Below are positions 1 to 7,825 of a stretch of DNA of 64,000 nt, one piece after another. The notes under the pieces are model-generated. The model saw only the letters and a list, made by a program, of their open reading frames with translations, did not search any database and had not been told where the DNA came from. Each line of letters opens with the position of its first letter. The first letter of the stretch is position 1. The position numbers and the translations under genes are program-made. The stretch covers positions 1-64,000 of the forward strand of contig QMSI01000001.1 in NCBI GenBank assembly GCA_003649615.1, in the 5' to 3' direction. Origin of the DNA: Thermoprotei archaeon. Its GTDB lineage: Archaea; Thermoproteota; Methanomethylicia; Nezhaarchaeales; B40-G2.

Positions 1-10
1 GAAGTCCTTT

Positions 11-904
11 GTGAAAACCTCGAACCCCAAAACTTGGTGTAACTTTATGGATAAACTTGTTGATATCTCTCATTTTAGGCATGTTTTTGAGAGGCCAACT
101 ATATCGCTTAACCCTGATATGCCCATCAGAATAGCAATACGGCTTATGTCTCATAAGGGTGTACGTCATCTACCGGTAATTGACAAGGAAAGAGCGGTGC
201 TGGGCATAGTAACCGTTATGGATATCTTAAGCCTTCTCAAAGGACCCCTCTACCATGAGATAGTTGTTGCTAAGTATGGTGGGGACGTTAAGAGCGCATT
301 GTTTGAGGCCGCCAAATCGATCATGAAGGAAGCGCCCACGGTTCCCGTGGATGGTGACCTACAAAGCGTGGTGAGGACCATGGCCGAGCGCTTGATAGGA
401 GCTGCTATATTCATTGACCATGAAGGTAAGTTGATGGGAATTGTAACCGAAAGGGACCTAGCTGTATTATTGAAGAGACCCACCAATATAAAGGTCTCAG
501 ATGTCATGAGTAGAGACTTGGTCTACGCCAGGCCAAGCGATGAGTTAAACAGAGCCGTCGAGCTTATGTTTAAGCAGAAGATTAGGAGGCTTCCTATCCT
601 TGATAATGATGGGAAGCTTATAGGTTTAATAACAGCGCTAGACATACTCCGCTGCTTAGACTTAGATACCTTCTCTCTGATGTGGCCTATCTCGAAGATC
701 ATGGTTAAGACGGTGGAGACCGTAAACCCTCAAGCCGATGTGGCTGAGGCTTCTAGCCGTATGAAGAACCTAGCTATAGGTAGCCTACCTGTTGTTGAAG
801 CTGGCAAGCTCATAGGTATTGTAACTGAGAGAGACCTGACCGTGAAAGTAGCCTCGAAATACGGTACTGATAGGTTCATCAGCTTGCTTCAACTAAGCGG
901 CTAA
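11..904 (+). CDS. Protein with four CBS domains
   Basis: About 297 residues made almost wholly of four CBS repeats (roughly residues 24-78, 100-157, 160-217, 228-290). Each ends with the typical hydrophobic strand plus T-x-x-D-[IL] signature (GIVTVMDI, GIVTERDL, GLITALDI, GIVTERDL). CBS pairs form Bateman modules that bind adenosyl ligands such as AMP, ATP or SAM, so this is probably a stand-alone cytoplasmic energy or nucleotide sensor; its target is not visible. The GTG at 11 is the first start; an ATG at 47 (MDKLVDIS) is an alternative. No transmembrane or catalytic domain is present. Confidence 0.85.
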   Translation: MKTSNPKTWCNFMDKLVDISHFRHVFERPTISLNPDMPIRIAIRLMSHKGVRHLPVIDKERAVLGIVTVMDILSLLKGPLYHEIVVAKYGGDVKSALFEAAKSIMKEAPTVPVDGDLQSVVRTMAERLIGAAIFIDHEGKLMGIVTERDLAVLLKRPTNIKVSDVMSRDLVYARPSDELNRAVELMFKQKIRRLPILDNDGKLIGLITALDILRCLDLDTFSLMWPISKIMVKTVETVNPQADVAEASSRMKNLAIGSLPVVEAGKLIGIVTERDLTVKVASKYGTDRFISLLQLSG

Positions 905-1063
905 GCAGACCCCAAGTTATGGTTCGTAAACTGTTCAAGAAATCGTATGTGGAAAATTAAATGGAAATGATAAAAGGTTGACAGTGTCTCGGAAGGTATA
1001 CTCTACGTCAATCCTTGAGTTAGCTGCTTTGAAAGGTGAAATAAATGGGAAGGATTTGAGGGC

Positions 1064-1927
1064 TCACTTCTTAACCGGTTTCTCCATCAGCTTCGATTTC
1101 ACCATGGGGGATCCGTCTTTAGCGTGAGGTGCGCGCTGAAGCGTATCGCTATATTTCTCGATCTCCCTTGCTTCATCTGCTAGCTTAGCAGCATTTCTGA
1201 GCATTTCATGAGCCGCTGCTGCTATTGGGGTGTAGCGCTCCCATTCCTGTATCTTGAAGCAAGCCTCAGTGGTCAAGTCGGCTACTCTGCGTGCGGTCTC
1301 AAAGGCAGCCATAGCCTTAGCTTTAGCATAAGGATTAGAGTAGCCAGTAGCAGCATTAGCTGTCTCCTTGTCCACTACGACCCTTGGCAGCTCAGGTGTC
1401 TTGCCCTCCTTAAAGGCGGCTATGACCCTGTCTACGTAGTCCACTACTATATTATATACGCCGGTAGCGGCGAGAACCTTTATGATGTCGGCATTAAAGC
1501 ATGCCATCTCGACCGGGTCTAGGAACTCTCTCCTAGCACCTATCATGGCGTCGGCCTCCACGATGATGGCGCCGAAGCCCTTAGATTCTAAGTCGCCCAT
1601 AGCTTTCTTAGCAGGTGCGTCAGAGATTACTATGACAGGTAAGCCCGCTTCCTTTAAGATCTCTCTAGCCTTCGTGGGTCCAGGCAGAGCAGCATTAGGG
1701 CTAACCACTATGGCGAAGTGGGGCTTAAAGTCTAGCAGTTTCTTGGCTACCTCCTCGGCTTTGTCAGGGTCCATCTTGGCGCCTGACGATACCACCCTCA
1801 CATCAATATCCTTTCGGTCAGCCCTTTCATCTAACAGGAACTCTAGCATGGGGGCAGTGCCTACACAACCTAGTTTAACGATGCCTACCTTCACAACCGT
1901 CTCCTTCCCAGACATAAGAACACCCAT
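1064..1927 (-). CDS. mtd: F420-dependent methylene-H4MPT dehydrogenase
   Basis: Mtd reversibly oxidises methylene-tetrahydromethanopterin to methenyl-H4MPT with coenzyme F420. The 287-residue protein has the family N-terminus (VKVGIVKLGCVGTAPMLEF), the DxRVVSSGAKM segment, VSPNAALPGP and DAMIGARREFLDP, all typical of Mtd, at normal length. The start is the ATG at 1927 or the in-frame ATG at 1915, which lies closer to the conserved N-terminus. It is divergent from the MobA-like gene across 49 bases that hold a shared TATA-like element. With ftr 4 kb away and cofE at 15 kb it marks an H4MPT/F420 C1 pathway, used either for CO2 reduction or for oxidation. Confidence 0.95.
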   Translation of the reverse strand: MGVLMSGKETVVKVGIVKLGCVGTAPMLEFLLDERADRKDIDVRVVSSGAKMDPDKAEEVAKKLLDFKPHFAIVVSPNAALPGPTKAREILKEAGLPVIVISDAPAKKAMGDLESKGFGAIIVEADAMIGARREFLDPVEMACFNADIIKVLAATGVYNIVVDYVDRVIAAFKEGKTPELPRVVVDKETANAATGYSNPYAKAKAMAAFETARRVADLTTEACFKIQEWERYTPIAAAAHEMLRNAAKLADEAREIEKYSDTLQRAPHAKDGSPMVKSKLMEKPVKK

Positions 1928-1946
1928 ATAGGGGTGAAGAGACGCC

Positions 1947-1956
1947 CTATAAATCC
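1947..1956. promoter_or_regulatory. TATA-like element between mtd and the MobA-like gene
   Basis: CTATAAATCC lies about 25 bases before the MobA-like ATG at 1977, which would make that mRNA essentially leaderless. On the other strand the same bases (GATTTATAGG) sit about 25 bases before the mtd start. It is the only TATA-like sequence in the 49-base divergent gap, so it may serve both directions. Confidence 0.5.
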
Positions 1957-1976
1957 GTTAAAGCGGCTGTGGAAAC

Positions 1977-2969
1977 ATGCGTGGAGCTATAATCTTAGCA
2001 GGAGGAGCTGGGCGTAGATTCAGGTCGGCTGGAGGAGCTGTAGACAAGGCGCTCTTCATGGTGGAAGGTAAGCCTATGCTTGTCAGAGTAGCTGAATCCG
2101 TAAAGGAGGTAGTAGATGAAGTAGTAGTCGCGGTGGATAGTGAAACCAAGGCTAAGAACTACGCTGAGCTCGTAGACTGGATAGACGTAGTGGTGGATGA
2201 AGGAGGGCCGCGAGGACCTCTGAGAGGAATTAGGACAGGTCTCCGTAAATTAACAGCTGATAGTTGCCTTGTAGTTCCATGTGATTCCCCTTTCCTTAAA
2301 CCATTAGTGCTCGATAAATTGCTTAGAAAGGTAGAAGAAGGCTTTGAAGGCGTATTACCATTATGGCCTAACGGAAAACATGAACCTCTACTAGCGGCCT
2401 ACCGCAGGGAGGAGGCCCTTAAACTAAGTGAGGCTTTAGCCAGAGTTGATAGATCTAGGACGGATGATCTCATAAGGGCTGGACTTACCACTTTCTTCCT
2501 TTCAGTGCCGTTGGAGGTAAAGCCTCTAGACCCTGAGCTTAAGAGCTTCATCAACATTAACCGTCCTTCCGATCTCCATGCTCCACCCCCCTGGGTAGAG
2601 GAGGAAAAAGAGAGCTTTGCGATAAAGCCTCAGCTATCCTCCAGTGAAGTGGTTAGGATCGTGTCTAAAGCCGTCGATGCGGGTTTGCCCACGATAGCGG
2701 ACGAGGCCGGAAACCTATTTTGGTCAGCGTTAACAAGGGTTTACGTAGCTAGACTTAGAGAAGATCAAAAGATGTTGGTAGAGGCTTCTAACCTGTTTAA
2801 AAAGGAGGGTGAAGAGTACTTACGTAGAGGGTTAAAGCTATTCTACGCCCGTGCCCTTGTAGACGCTTCTGCGTGTTTAAGGAAGGTAGACGATGATAAA
2901 GCCGAGGAGCTGCTTAATGAAGCATTAAAGGTATATAGGGAGCTTAAGGTGGCTAGCAAGGCGGCGTAA
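1977..2969 (+). CDS. MobA-like nucleotidyltransferase with C-terminal helical domain
   Basis: Residues 1-200 form a MobA/IspD-type nucleotidyltransferase: LAGGAGRRF is the NTP-binding loop, followed by DKALFMVEGKPML, a VPCDSPF metal-binding motif and FININRPSDL at the end. MobA attaches GMP (or CMP) to molybdopterin; related enzymes (CofC, CobY) charge other cofactors. Residues about 215-330 add a lysine/glutamate-rich helical domain not found in ordinary MobA, which is about 200 residues. The neighbour downstream is MobB-like, and a molybdopterin oxidoreductase lies at 59.6-61.9 kb, so Mo-cofactor maturation is the best role. The ATG is probably near-leaderless. Confidence 0.75.
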   Translation: MRGAIILAGGAGRRFRSAGGAVDKALFMVEGKPMLVRVAESVKEVVDEVVVAVDSETKAKNYAELVDWIDVVVDEGGPRGPLRGIRTGLRKLTADSCLVVPCDSPFLKPLVLDKLLRKVEEGFEGVLPLWPNGKHEPLLAAYRREEALKLSEALARVDRSRTDDLIRAGLTTFFLSVPLEVKPLDPELKSFININRPSDLHAPPPWVEEEKESFAIKPQLSSSEVVRIVSKAVDAGLPTIADEAGNLFWSALTRVYVARLREDQKMLVEASNLFKKEGEEYLRRGLKLFYARALVDASACLRKVDDDKAEELLNEALKVYRELKVASKAA

Positions 2970-2973
2970 GGGA

Positions 2974-3543
2974 TTGAAAATGAAGCCTATCATAGTAGCT
3001 GTTGTAGGAGGCAAGGATACCTATAAGACGAGGGCAGTAGAGCTTCTTACCTCATACTTCACGTCTAGGGGGCTTCGAGTAGCTGCCCTTAAACATCTCC
3101 ACCACGTTGAGACGATAGATAAAGAAGGGAAGGATACGTGGAGGTTTGCTAAGGCAGGGGCTAAAGTAGTGGTGGCTGCCTCTCATAGCGAGGTGGCAGT
3201 GCTCAAGAAAGACGTTGCCTGGAGCCTTAAAGGCTTGATTAAGCTAGTAGAGGAGGAGGTTGATGTAGTGATTATTGAAGGCTTTAAGTCTTTTGTAAGC
3301 GACGAAGAGTCATTCATGAAGATAGTAACCGCCAAAACGGTGAACGAGTTGGAGGACCTACTAGGCCAGCTCAAACCCCCTATAGCTGCTATAACAGGTC
3401 CCGTCGCAAAACAGCTTAAAGGCTATTGGAATGGAATACCGGTTATAGACCTCGATAATAATGGAGTTAGATTGGCTGAACTGATTCAACGAATAGCTGA
3501 GGATAATAGGTGTAAATGTTGTAGGGAAGAGGGTGAGCTATGA
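2974..3543 (+). CDS. MobB-like GTP-binding protein
   Basis: A 189-residue MobB family protein: VVGGKDTYKT in the P-loop position, ALKHLHH, DKEGKDTWRFAKAGA and VVIIEGFKS are all MobB landmarks. MobB assists MobA in guanylation of the Mo cofactor. The P-loop is unusual: the glycine before the conserved KT is tyrosine (DTYKT rather than xSGKT), which may weaken GTP binding. A Cys-rich tail (RCKCC) could bind metal. It follows the MobA-like gene by 4 bases and overlaps the next gene as ATGA, so it is in one operon. TTG 2974 or ATG 2980 are possible starts. Confidence 0.75.
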   Translation: MKMKPIIVAVVGGKDTYKTRAVELLTSYFTSRGLRVAALKHLHHVETIDKEGKDTWRFAKAGAKVVVAASHSEVAVLKKDVAWSLKGLIKLVEEEVDVVIIEGFKSFVSDEESFMKIVTAKTVNELEDLLGQLKPPIAAITGPVAKQLKGYWNGIPVIDLDNNGVRLAELIQRIAEDNRCKCCREEGEL

Positions 3544-4523
3544 ACTTAGAGGAGCTAACCCTAGACCTCTTCCTATTGAAGCCTCATCCTCACGTCGTGA
3601 AGAGGCTTGTGGAAGCCGCTGAGAAGATCACCTTAAACCCTGTCAAACTTAAACCACCCATCTTTAAGCCTCGTCAACCCCCCACCCCAGCATCAATCAT
3701 AACAGGCGTCGATGGAGGCTTCCAGGTCAAGGAGCTTTGCGGAGGCTCCTTAATCATAGCAACCGGAGTAGCCTACACTTCCTCCTTGAGCCTAATTGAG
3801 GACTTAGAGCCCGTAATTGAGGCTGAGGTCAGACTAGCCGATGTAGACGAACCTGTAGCATGGGCTGAGGCTCTGGAGAGAAGGCTAACCTTTAAGTCAG
3901 CGTCTAGAGCTGTAATCGAAAGAAAGCCAGAAGCAGTCTTTATCGATGGGGGGCTACTATTACATCCAACCTTCTTCGCTTCTAAGGGAGACTGTAAAAT
4001 CGAGGTTGAAGGCTGCCTCATGGAACTAGCAAAGCTGCTTAACTTGACTGAGAAAATTGGCATAAATATAGCCGGTATCGTCAAGAGGCCTAGAGGTAAA
4101 CTTTTCGACGGTATACATAGAGATGCCGCCCTCCTAGACCTAGAAGAGGGAGAGGCTACAGAGCCTAGACCAGCCGAGGAAGCTTCAGTGAGAAGATACG
4201 CTGAAGCGTTTAGAAAGGTAGGGGTCAAGCTACCTGTAATCATGGTTTCTTACGTTAAAACCTCTTCAAGAAGAGAGCCGCTACGTGTAGAGTATCCTTC
4301 TTGGTGTAGTTTTGATGAAATACTCGCCACAATACTCGCCACCTCCGACTCGGTCATGGGAGTTCCGGTACACGTGGTGAAAGCCGATGTTCACACCAAG
4401 GTACATGGAGGAATCGTGAAAGCCGTGTATAGTAGGCTGCTTTATAGGCTCTTAGCAGAGTATGGTGAAAGAGCTGAGGACTACTTAAGGCCAATTAGAG
4501 GAGAAAGCCTGGAGGAGAGTTGA
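3540..4523 (+). CDS. nurA: NurA-family 5'-3' nuclease
   Basis: NurA is a Mn-dependent nuclease that works with the HerA hexameric translocase in archaeal DNA end resection. The protein (327 residues) shows the two NurA acidic motifs, GVDGGFQVKE near residue 57 and VFIDGGLLL near 138, and the C-terminal HVVKADVHTKV segment. ATG overlaps the MobB-like stop as ATGA, so it is translationally coupled. HerA, Mre11 and Rad50 are not adjacent, which is unusual because these four genes are often clustered. Confidence 0.75.
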   Translation: MNLEELTLDLFLLKPHPHVVKRLVEAAEKITLNPVKLKPPIFKPRQPPTPASIITGVDGGFQVKELCGGSLIIATGVAYTSSLSLIEDLEPVIEAEVRLADVDEPVAWAEALERRLTFKSASRAVIERKPEAVFIDGGLLLHPTFFASKGDCKIEVEGCLMELAKLLNLTEKIGINIAGIVKRPRGKLFDGIHRDAALLDLEEGEATEPRPAEEASVRRYAEAFRKVGVKLPVIMVSYVKTSSRREPLRVEYPSWCSFDEILATILATSDSVMGVPVHVVKADVHTKVHGGIVKAVYSRLLYRLLAEYGERAEDYLRPIRGESLEES

Positions 4524-4535
4524 GGAGGACTAGGG

Positions 4536-5291
4536 TTGAAGGCTAACCTTAGATCATTAAAGAACCCCATAATGGTTATTGGCTTCTCAGGCTACACTGA
4601 TGCAGCTGGAGTCGCTAGCTTTAGCATAGATTACCTCATTAAGAAGACGGGGGCTAAGAAGCTAACATCGCTTAAAAGAGGTCTATACGTGCTTTCGACA
4701 AGCCGGCCGATCACGGTCATAAGGACAGGTCTCGTTGAGGAGGTTAAGTATCCCTGCACGGAGCTTTACGTTTCGAAGAAAGCCGGGCTATTAGCCTTAA
4801 GAGGAGAGGAGCCCAACATAAACTGGGAAGACTACGTGGAGGAAGTTATGGAGATTATAGAGGAGGCCAACGTGTCCTCTCTCTATACTCTTGGAGGTTT
4901 AATTGACTACGTGGAGGAGTCGAAGGTATCAGCCGTAGTAAGCTCTCCTGAACTTAAAGAGGAGGCTAGGGTTGTGGGGGCCGAGTTGATAAATTACGAG
5001 GGCCCTTGCAGCATCTACACAGTTATCATACGTCGATGTGGAGAGCGAGGAGTGAAAGCAATGAGCCTATGGGGCCATGTACCCTTCCAGCGCTACTCGA
5101 CCCTGACACAGTTGAGGTCACCTGACTTAAAGACCGCTTACCTAACTCTTAAAACGCTATGTAAACTCACAGGGATAGATCTAGAACTCGAGAGACTAAG
5201 GGCAGAGGCAGAAACCATGCTGGAGCTGGTAGACAGGATAAGGAAAACAAGCGAGGAGAAACCTTCTAAGTTCTTCAACTATATCTACTAG
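4536..5291 (+). CDS. PAC2-family proteasome assembly chaperone-like protein
   Basis: A 251-residue PAC2 (PbaB-like) protein: MVIGFSGYTDAAGVA at the N-terminus, then the typical alternation of Rossmann-like strands, a TLGGLIDY motif and a helical C-terminus. Archaeal PAC2 proteins act as proteasome assembly or ATP-independent chaperone-like adaptors, but partners are not shown here. The TTG at 4536 follows an SD-like GAGGACTAGGG; it is 12 bases after nurA and likely in the same operon. It overlaps the convergent hypothetical gene by 4 bases. Confidence 0.8.
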   Translation: MKANLRSLKNPIMVIGFSGYTDAAGVASFSIDYLIKKTGAKKLTSLKRGLYVLSTSRPITVIRTGLVEEVKYPCTELYVSKKAGLLALRGEEPNINWEDYVEEVMEIIEEANVSSLYTLGGLIDYVEESKVSAVVSSPELKEEARVVGAELINYEGPCSIYTVIIRRCGERGVKAMSLWGHVPFQRYSTLTQLRSPDLKTAYLTLKTLCKLTGIDLELERLRAEAETMLELVDRIRKTSEEKPSKFFNYIY

Positions 5292-5668
5292 TATCCTTCT
5301 TCATCTTCAAACGATAGTAGATCCTCTAGGCTTTGAGAGTATAGGTCCTCGAAGGTTTTTAACTCGTCGCTTTTGACGCCTCTTTTAGAGAACCTCCTAG
5401 TGGTCTTGATATCATACTTAACGAACTCCTTAGCGATTTTACTTATCTTACCTGCCAATTCCTGTAGTTCCTCGTCGCTTAACATCGATAAGGTCTCAGG
5501 ATTCTCTAAGCGCTGATACCAGTCCAGTAAGCTCTTGGCCATAGCATAGAGGGATAGATTCATGAGGTTGAGTAAGTCCAATCTATCTCTAGGCTTCTTG
5601 GAAGCCATGTCACCTATGAGTTTAAGCGTTTCCTTACTGGCGCTAATCCACTCGTTCAATAAGTCCAC
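5288..5668 (-). CDS. Small helical archaeal protein (DUF2153-like)
   Basis: 126 residues, all predicted helix, rich in Lys/Glu/Leu, with no catalytic motif or membrane segment. The pattern (KKPRDRLDLLNLMNLSLYAMAKSLLDWYQRL, in two stretches) recalls the DUF2153 archaeal family, but I cannot confirm this without a profile search. It is divergent from ftr with about 120 bases between them. Function unknown. Confidence 0.55.
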   Translation of the reverse strand: MDLLNEWISASKETLKLIGDMASKKPRDRLDLLNLMNLSLYAMAKSLLDWYQRLENPETLSMLSDEELQELAGKISKIAKEFVKYDIKTTRRFSKRGVKSDELKTFEDLYSQSLEDLLSFEDEEGY

Positions 5669-5730
5669 GCACCTTTAAAGGAGAGGTTTCAGGGAGCACT
5701 TATTCTTTCCCTTCATGTAGAACCCAAGAA

Positions 5731-5738
5731 CTTTTATA
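5731..5738 (+). promoter_or_regulatory. TATA box of ftr
   Basis: CTTTTATA lies 59 bases before the GTG at 5790. Archaeal transcription would start near 5760, giving a leader of about 30 bases that contains the strong SD GGGGGGTGA at 5774-5782. This arrangement favours the GTG over the upstream TTG at 5766. Confidence 0.55.
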
Positions 5739-5789
5739 CCCTTTCACGTAGCCTCTACTACAGTCTTGATGCTGGGGGGTGAAGGGAGC

Positions 5790-6725
5790 GTGTCCTTCTT
5801 CAAGGTGAACGAAGTCGACGTAGAAGATACTTTCGCTGAGGCTTTCCCCATGGTAGGGACGAGGATTCTTATCACCGCTAAAGATGAAAAATGGGCTTTA
5901 ACCGCAGCTCAGGTAGCTACAGGCTTTGCTAGCTCCATCATAATGTCCCCTGCAGAGGCAGGAATTGAAAGATTAGTACCTCCAAGCGAAACACCTGATG
6001 GTAGACCAGGAGCACTAATACACATTTACCATAGGTCTGTTCCTGAGCTGAAATTTCAGGTATTAGCGAGGTTAGGACAATGTATCCTCACATGCCCTAC
6101 GGCTAGAGCCTTCGACGGCCTCCCTAAGGCCAAGCGCAAGATGCATATCGGCAGTGCTGTAGGCAAGTTTGGCGATGGTTTCGAGACCATCGAAGAGATG
6201 GGTGGAAGAAAAGTGTATAAGATCCCTGTGATGCAAGGCTGGTTCTATGTCGAGGATACGCTAGGCGTCGTTAAAGCAGTAGCTGGAGGAAACCTGCTTG
6301 TCCTAGGGGAGGATGAAGATGTAACGCTCGAGGGAGCCACAAAAGCTGTAGAGGCGATCAAGAAATACTGTAAAGGCGTAGTTATGCCATTCCCTGGAGG
6401 CATCGTTAGGAGCGGTTCAAAGGTGGGGTCACTAAAGTATCCTAAGCTCCCAGCCTCCACTAACCATCTCTACTGCCCAGCCATACGAGATAAAGTACCT
6501 GACTCTAAAGTGCCCCCAGGCGTTAATAGCGTGTTGGAGATAGTAATCAACGGCCTGAACGCCAACCTAGTGAAGATAGCTCAGGGAGTAGGTGTATTAG
6601 CCGCTTGTGACGTAAAAGGGATTAAAATGGTAACTGCGGCGAACTTTGGTGGAAGCCTAGGACCCTTCAAGATCTACCATAAAGAGGCTGTGGAGGCTGC
6701 AAAGAACATCTACAAGGGCATGTAA
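5790..6725 (+). CDS. ftr: Formylmethanofuran:H4MPT formyltransferase
   Basis: Ftr moves the formyl group between methanofuran and H4MPT in the cytoplasm. Family landmarks are complete: VEDTFAEAF at the N-terminus, SPAEAGIE, PSETPDGRPG, GQCILTCPTARAFDG, PFPGGIVRSGSKVGS, PASTNHLYCP, EIVINGLN and the closing NFGGSLGPFKIY. I place the start at GTG 5790 (about 311 residues) because Ftr proteins begin just before the VEDTFAEAF motif and an SD GGGGGGTGA lies 8 bases upstream; TTG 5766 would add eight residues. With mtd it supports a functional H4MPT branch of C1 metabolism. Confidence 0.95.
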   Translation: MSFFKVNEVDVEDTFAEAFPMVGTRILITAKDEKWALTAAQVATGFASSIIMSPAEAGIERLVPPSETPDGRPGALIHIYHRSVPELKFQVLARLGQCILTCPTARAFDGLPKAKRKMHIGSAVGKFGDGFETIEEMGGRKVYKIPVMQGWFYVEDTLGVVKAVAGGNLLVLGEDEDVTLEGATKAVEAIKKYCKGVVMPFPGGIVRSGSKVGSLKYPKLPASTNHLYCPAIRDKVPDSKVPPGVNSVLEIVINGLNANLVKIAQGVGVLAACDVKGIKMVTAANFGGSLGPFKIYHKEAVEAAKNIYKGM

Positions 6726-6728
6726 GCC

Positions 6729-7739
6729 CTACCCCGCCCTATTTATTAGCCTACTTGCTAGCGAGCAAGCCTCTATCCTCAACCTTTTACGTATCCAATT
6801 GGCCATCTCCTCAGCGTAGTACCCTAAGGTATACACGCGCCTCGCCCCAACTTGCTTCACATACTCTATGAGCGTGGGGAAAGAGGAATGTCCACTGAGA
6901 GGAAAAGCCTTGTCAAAGGCATTGTACTCAAATACTGCAGCCCAGCCTGTAACCACTGCTTTATAGGGGTTGGCTGCTTCAAGCTTCGAAGGTCTAGGTC
7001 TGAGAGGAACGATGTAAGCGCCCCCTCCTCTTAGAGCCTCACGTACCTCACGGTCCTCCTCAATGTACCTTAACTTAACTCCGGCTTTCGCATATACTTC
7101 ATTAACCTTAGCTATTTTAGGGTGAACCGCAGGCTCTATGTCAACATATTGATTAAGCACCTTTACCAACTCCTGGGCCTTACCTAAAGGATGAGCATAA
7201 AGCACTGCAGTGCCTCCGGCATTCACTACGCTCTGCGTCCACGTAGCTATGCTTTCGTAGAGTCTTTCGCGAGGGGGAAACTTCAGGTGAGGGTGGCCGA
7301 AGGTAGCATCCACGATCAGCACGTCGCAATTGAGCACGTCGGCGGGACTCGTAACTATGGAGCCTTCAACGTTTAAATCTCCTGTGTATACTAGCACTCC
7401 ATGTTCAGGGTGAGATAGGAGAAACTGAGCTGAGCCAAGTATGTGTCCTGCTTCTTTAAGTTCTATTGATAAGCTGTCTAGCTTTAAAGCGGCTGGCAGG
7501 TGTAAAAGCGTTGCTTCGTTAACCCTACCTCCATAGCACACCGAGTAAAGTTCAGCAGTTAACGAGCTACATATCTTAGAGCCCTTTGACCTAAACCCGG
7601 CCACGTGGTCTCCGTGAGCATGCGAGATCAACACATAGTCCCCCCCGCCTATAGACGAGGAGGGATCTATGGACACTGAGAGGTCGTCGAGCAGTATGAG
7701 TATCGATTTAAACCATTGTACAGTCCATGTAGGATCCAT
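6729..7739 (-). CDS. Beta-CASP-like metallo-beta-lactamase exonuclease
   Basis: A 336-residue metallo-beta-lactamase fold protein: SHAHGDHVAGF (motif 2, HxHxDH), EAGHILGSAQF (motif 3), YTGDLN, VDATFGHP and the late PLSGHSSF histidine. The order and the SGHS motif resemble SNM1/YSH1-type nucleic-acid nucleases, often annotated as exonucleases of the beta-lactamase fold. Two-metal hydrolysis of DNA or RNA phosphodiester bonds is expected. The KH domains found in archaeal CPSF are absent. It is tail to tail with ftr (3 bases apart) and divergent from orc1/cdc6. Confidence 0.8.
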   Translation of the reverse strand: MDPTWTVQWFKSILILLDDLSVSIDPSSSIGGGDYVLISHAHGDHVAGFRSKGSKICSSLTAELYSVCYGGRVNEATLLHLPAALKLDSLSIELKEAGHILGSAQFLLSHPEHGVLVYTGDLNVEGSIVTSPADVLNCDVLIVDATFGHPHLKFPPRERLYESIATWTQSVVNAGGTAVLYAHPLGKAQELVKVLNQYVDIEPAVHPKIAKVNEVYAKAGVKLRYIEEDREVREALRGGGAYIVPLRPRPSKLEAANPYKAVVTGWAAVFEYNAFDKAFPLSGHSSFPTLIEYVKQVGARRVYTLGYYAEEMANWIRKRLRIEACSLASRLINRAG

Positions 7740-7825
7740 CGCTAAAGGGCTATGAAAAATTGAGTATTTAAGACCTAGGGTTAAGTGAACAACGTTAAAA
7801 ACCTTCCACGCTTAAGGGGAGTTCT

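Noticed and set aside
978-1127. Short open frame of about 49 codons (LTVSRKVYSTSILELAALKGEI...) overlapping the 3' end of mtd
   Set aside because: It looks protein-like for 25 residues but lies antisense to mtd in its second half, has only a TTG start without an SD, and has no family match. I do not list it as a gene.
7801-7821. TTCCAC...GGGG sequence before orc1/cdc6 resembling an origin recognition box
   Set aside because: The spacing between TTCCA and GGGG (7 bases) does not fit the known box (about 11), and the GGGG is the SD of the gene.
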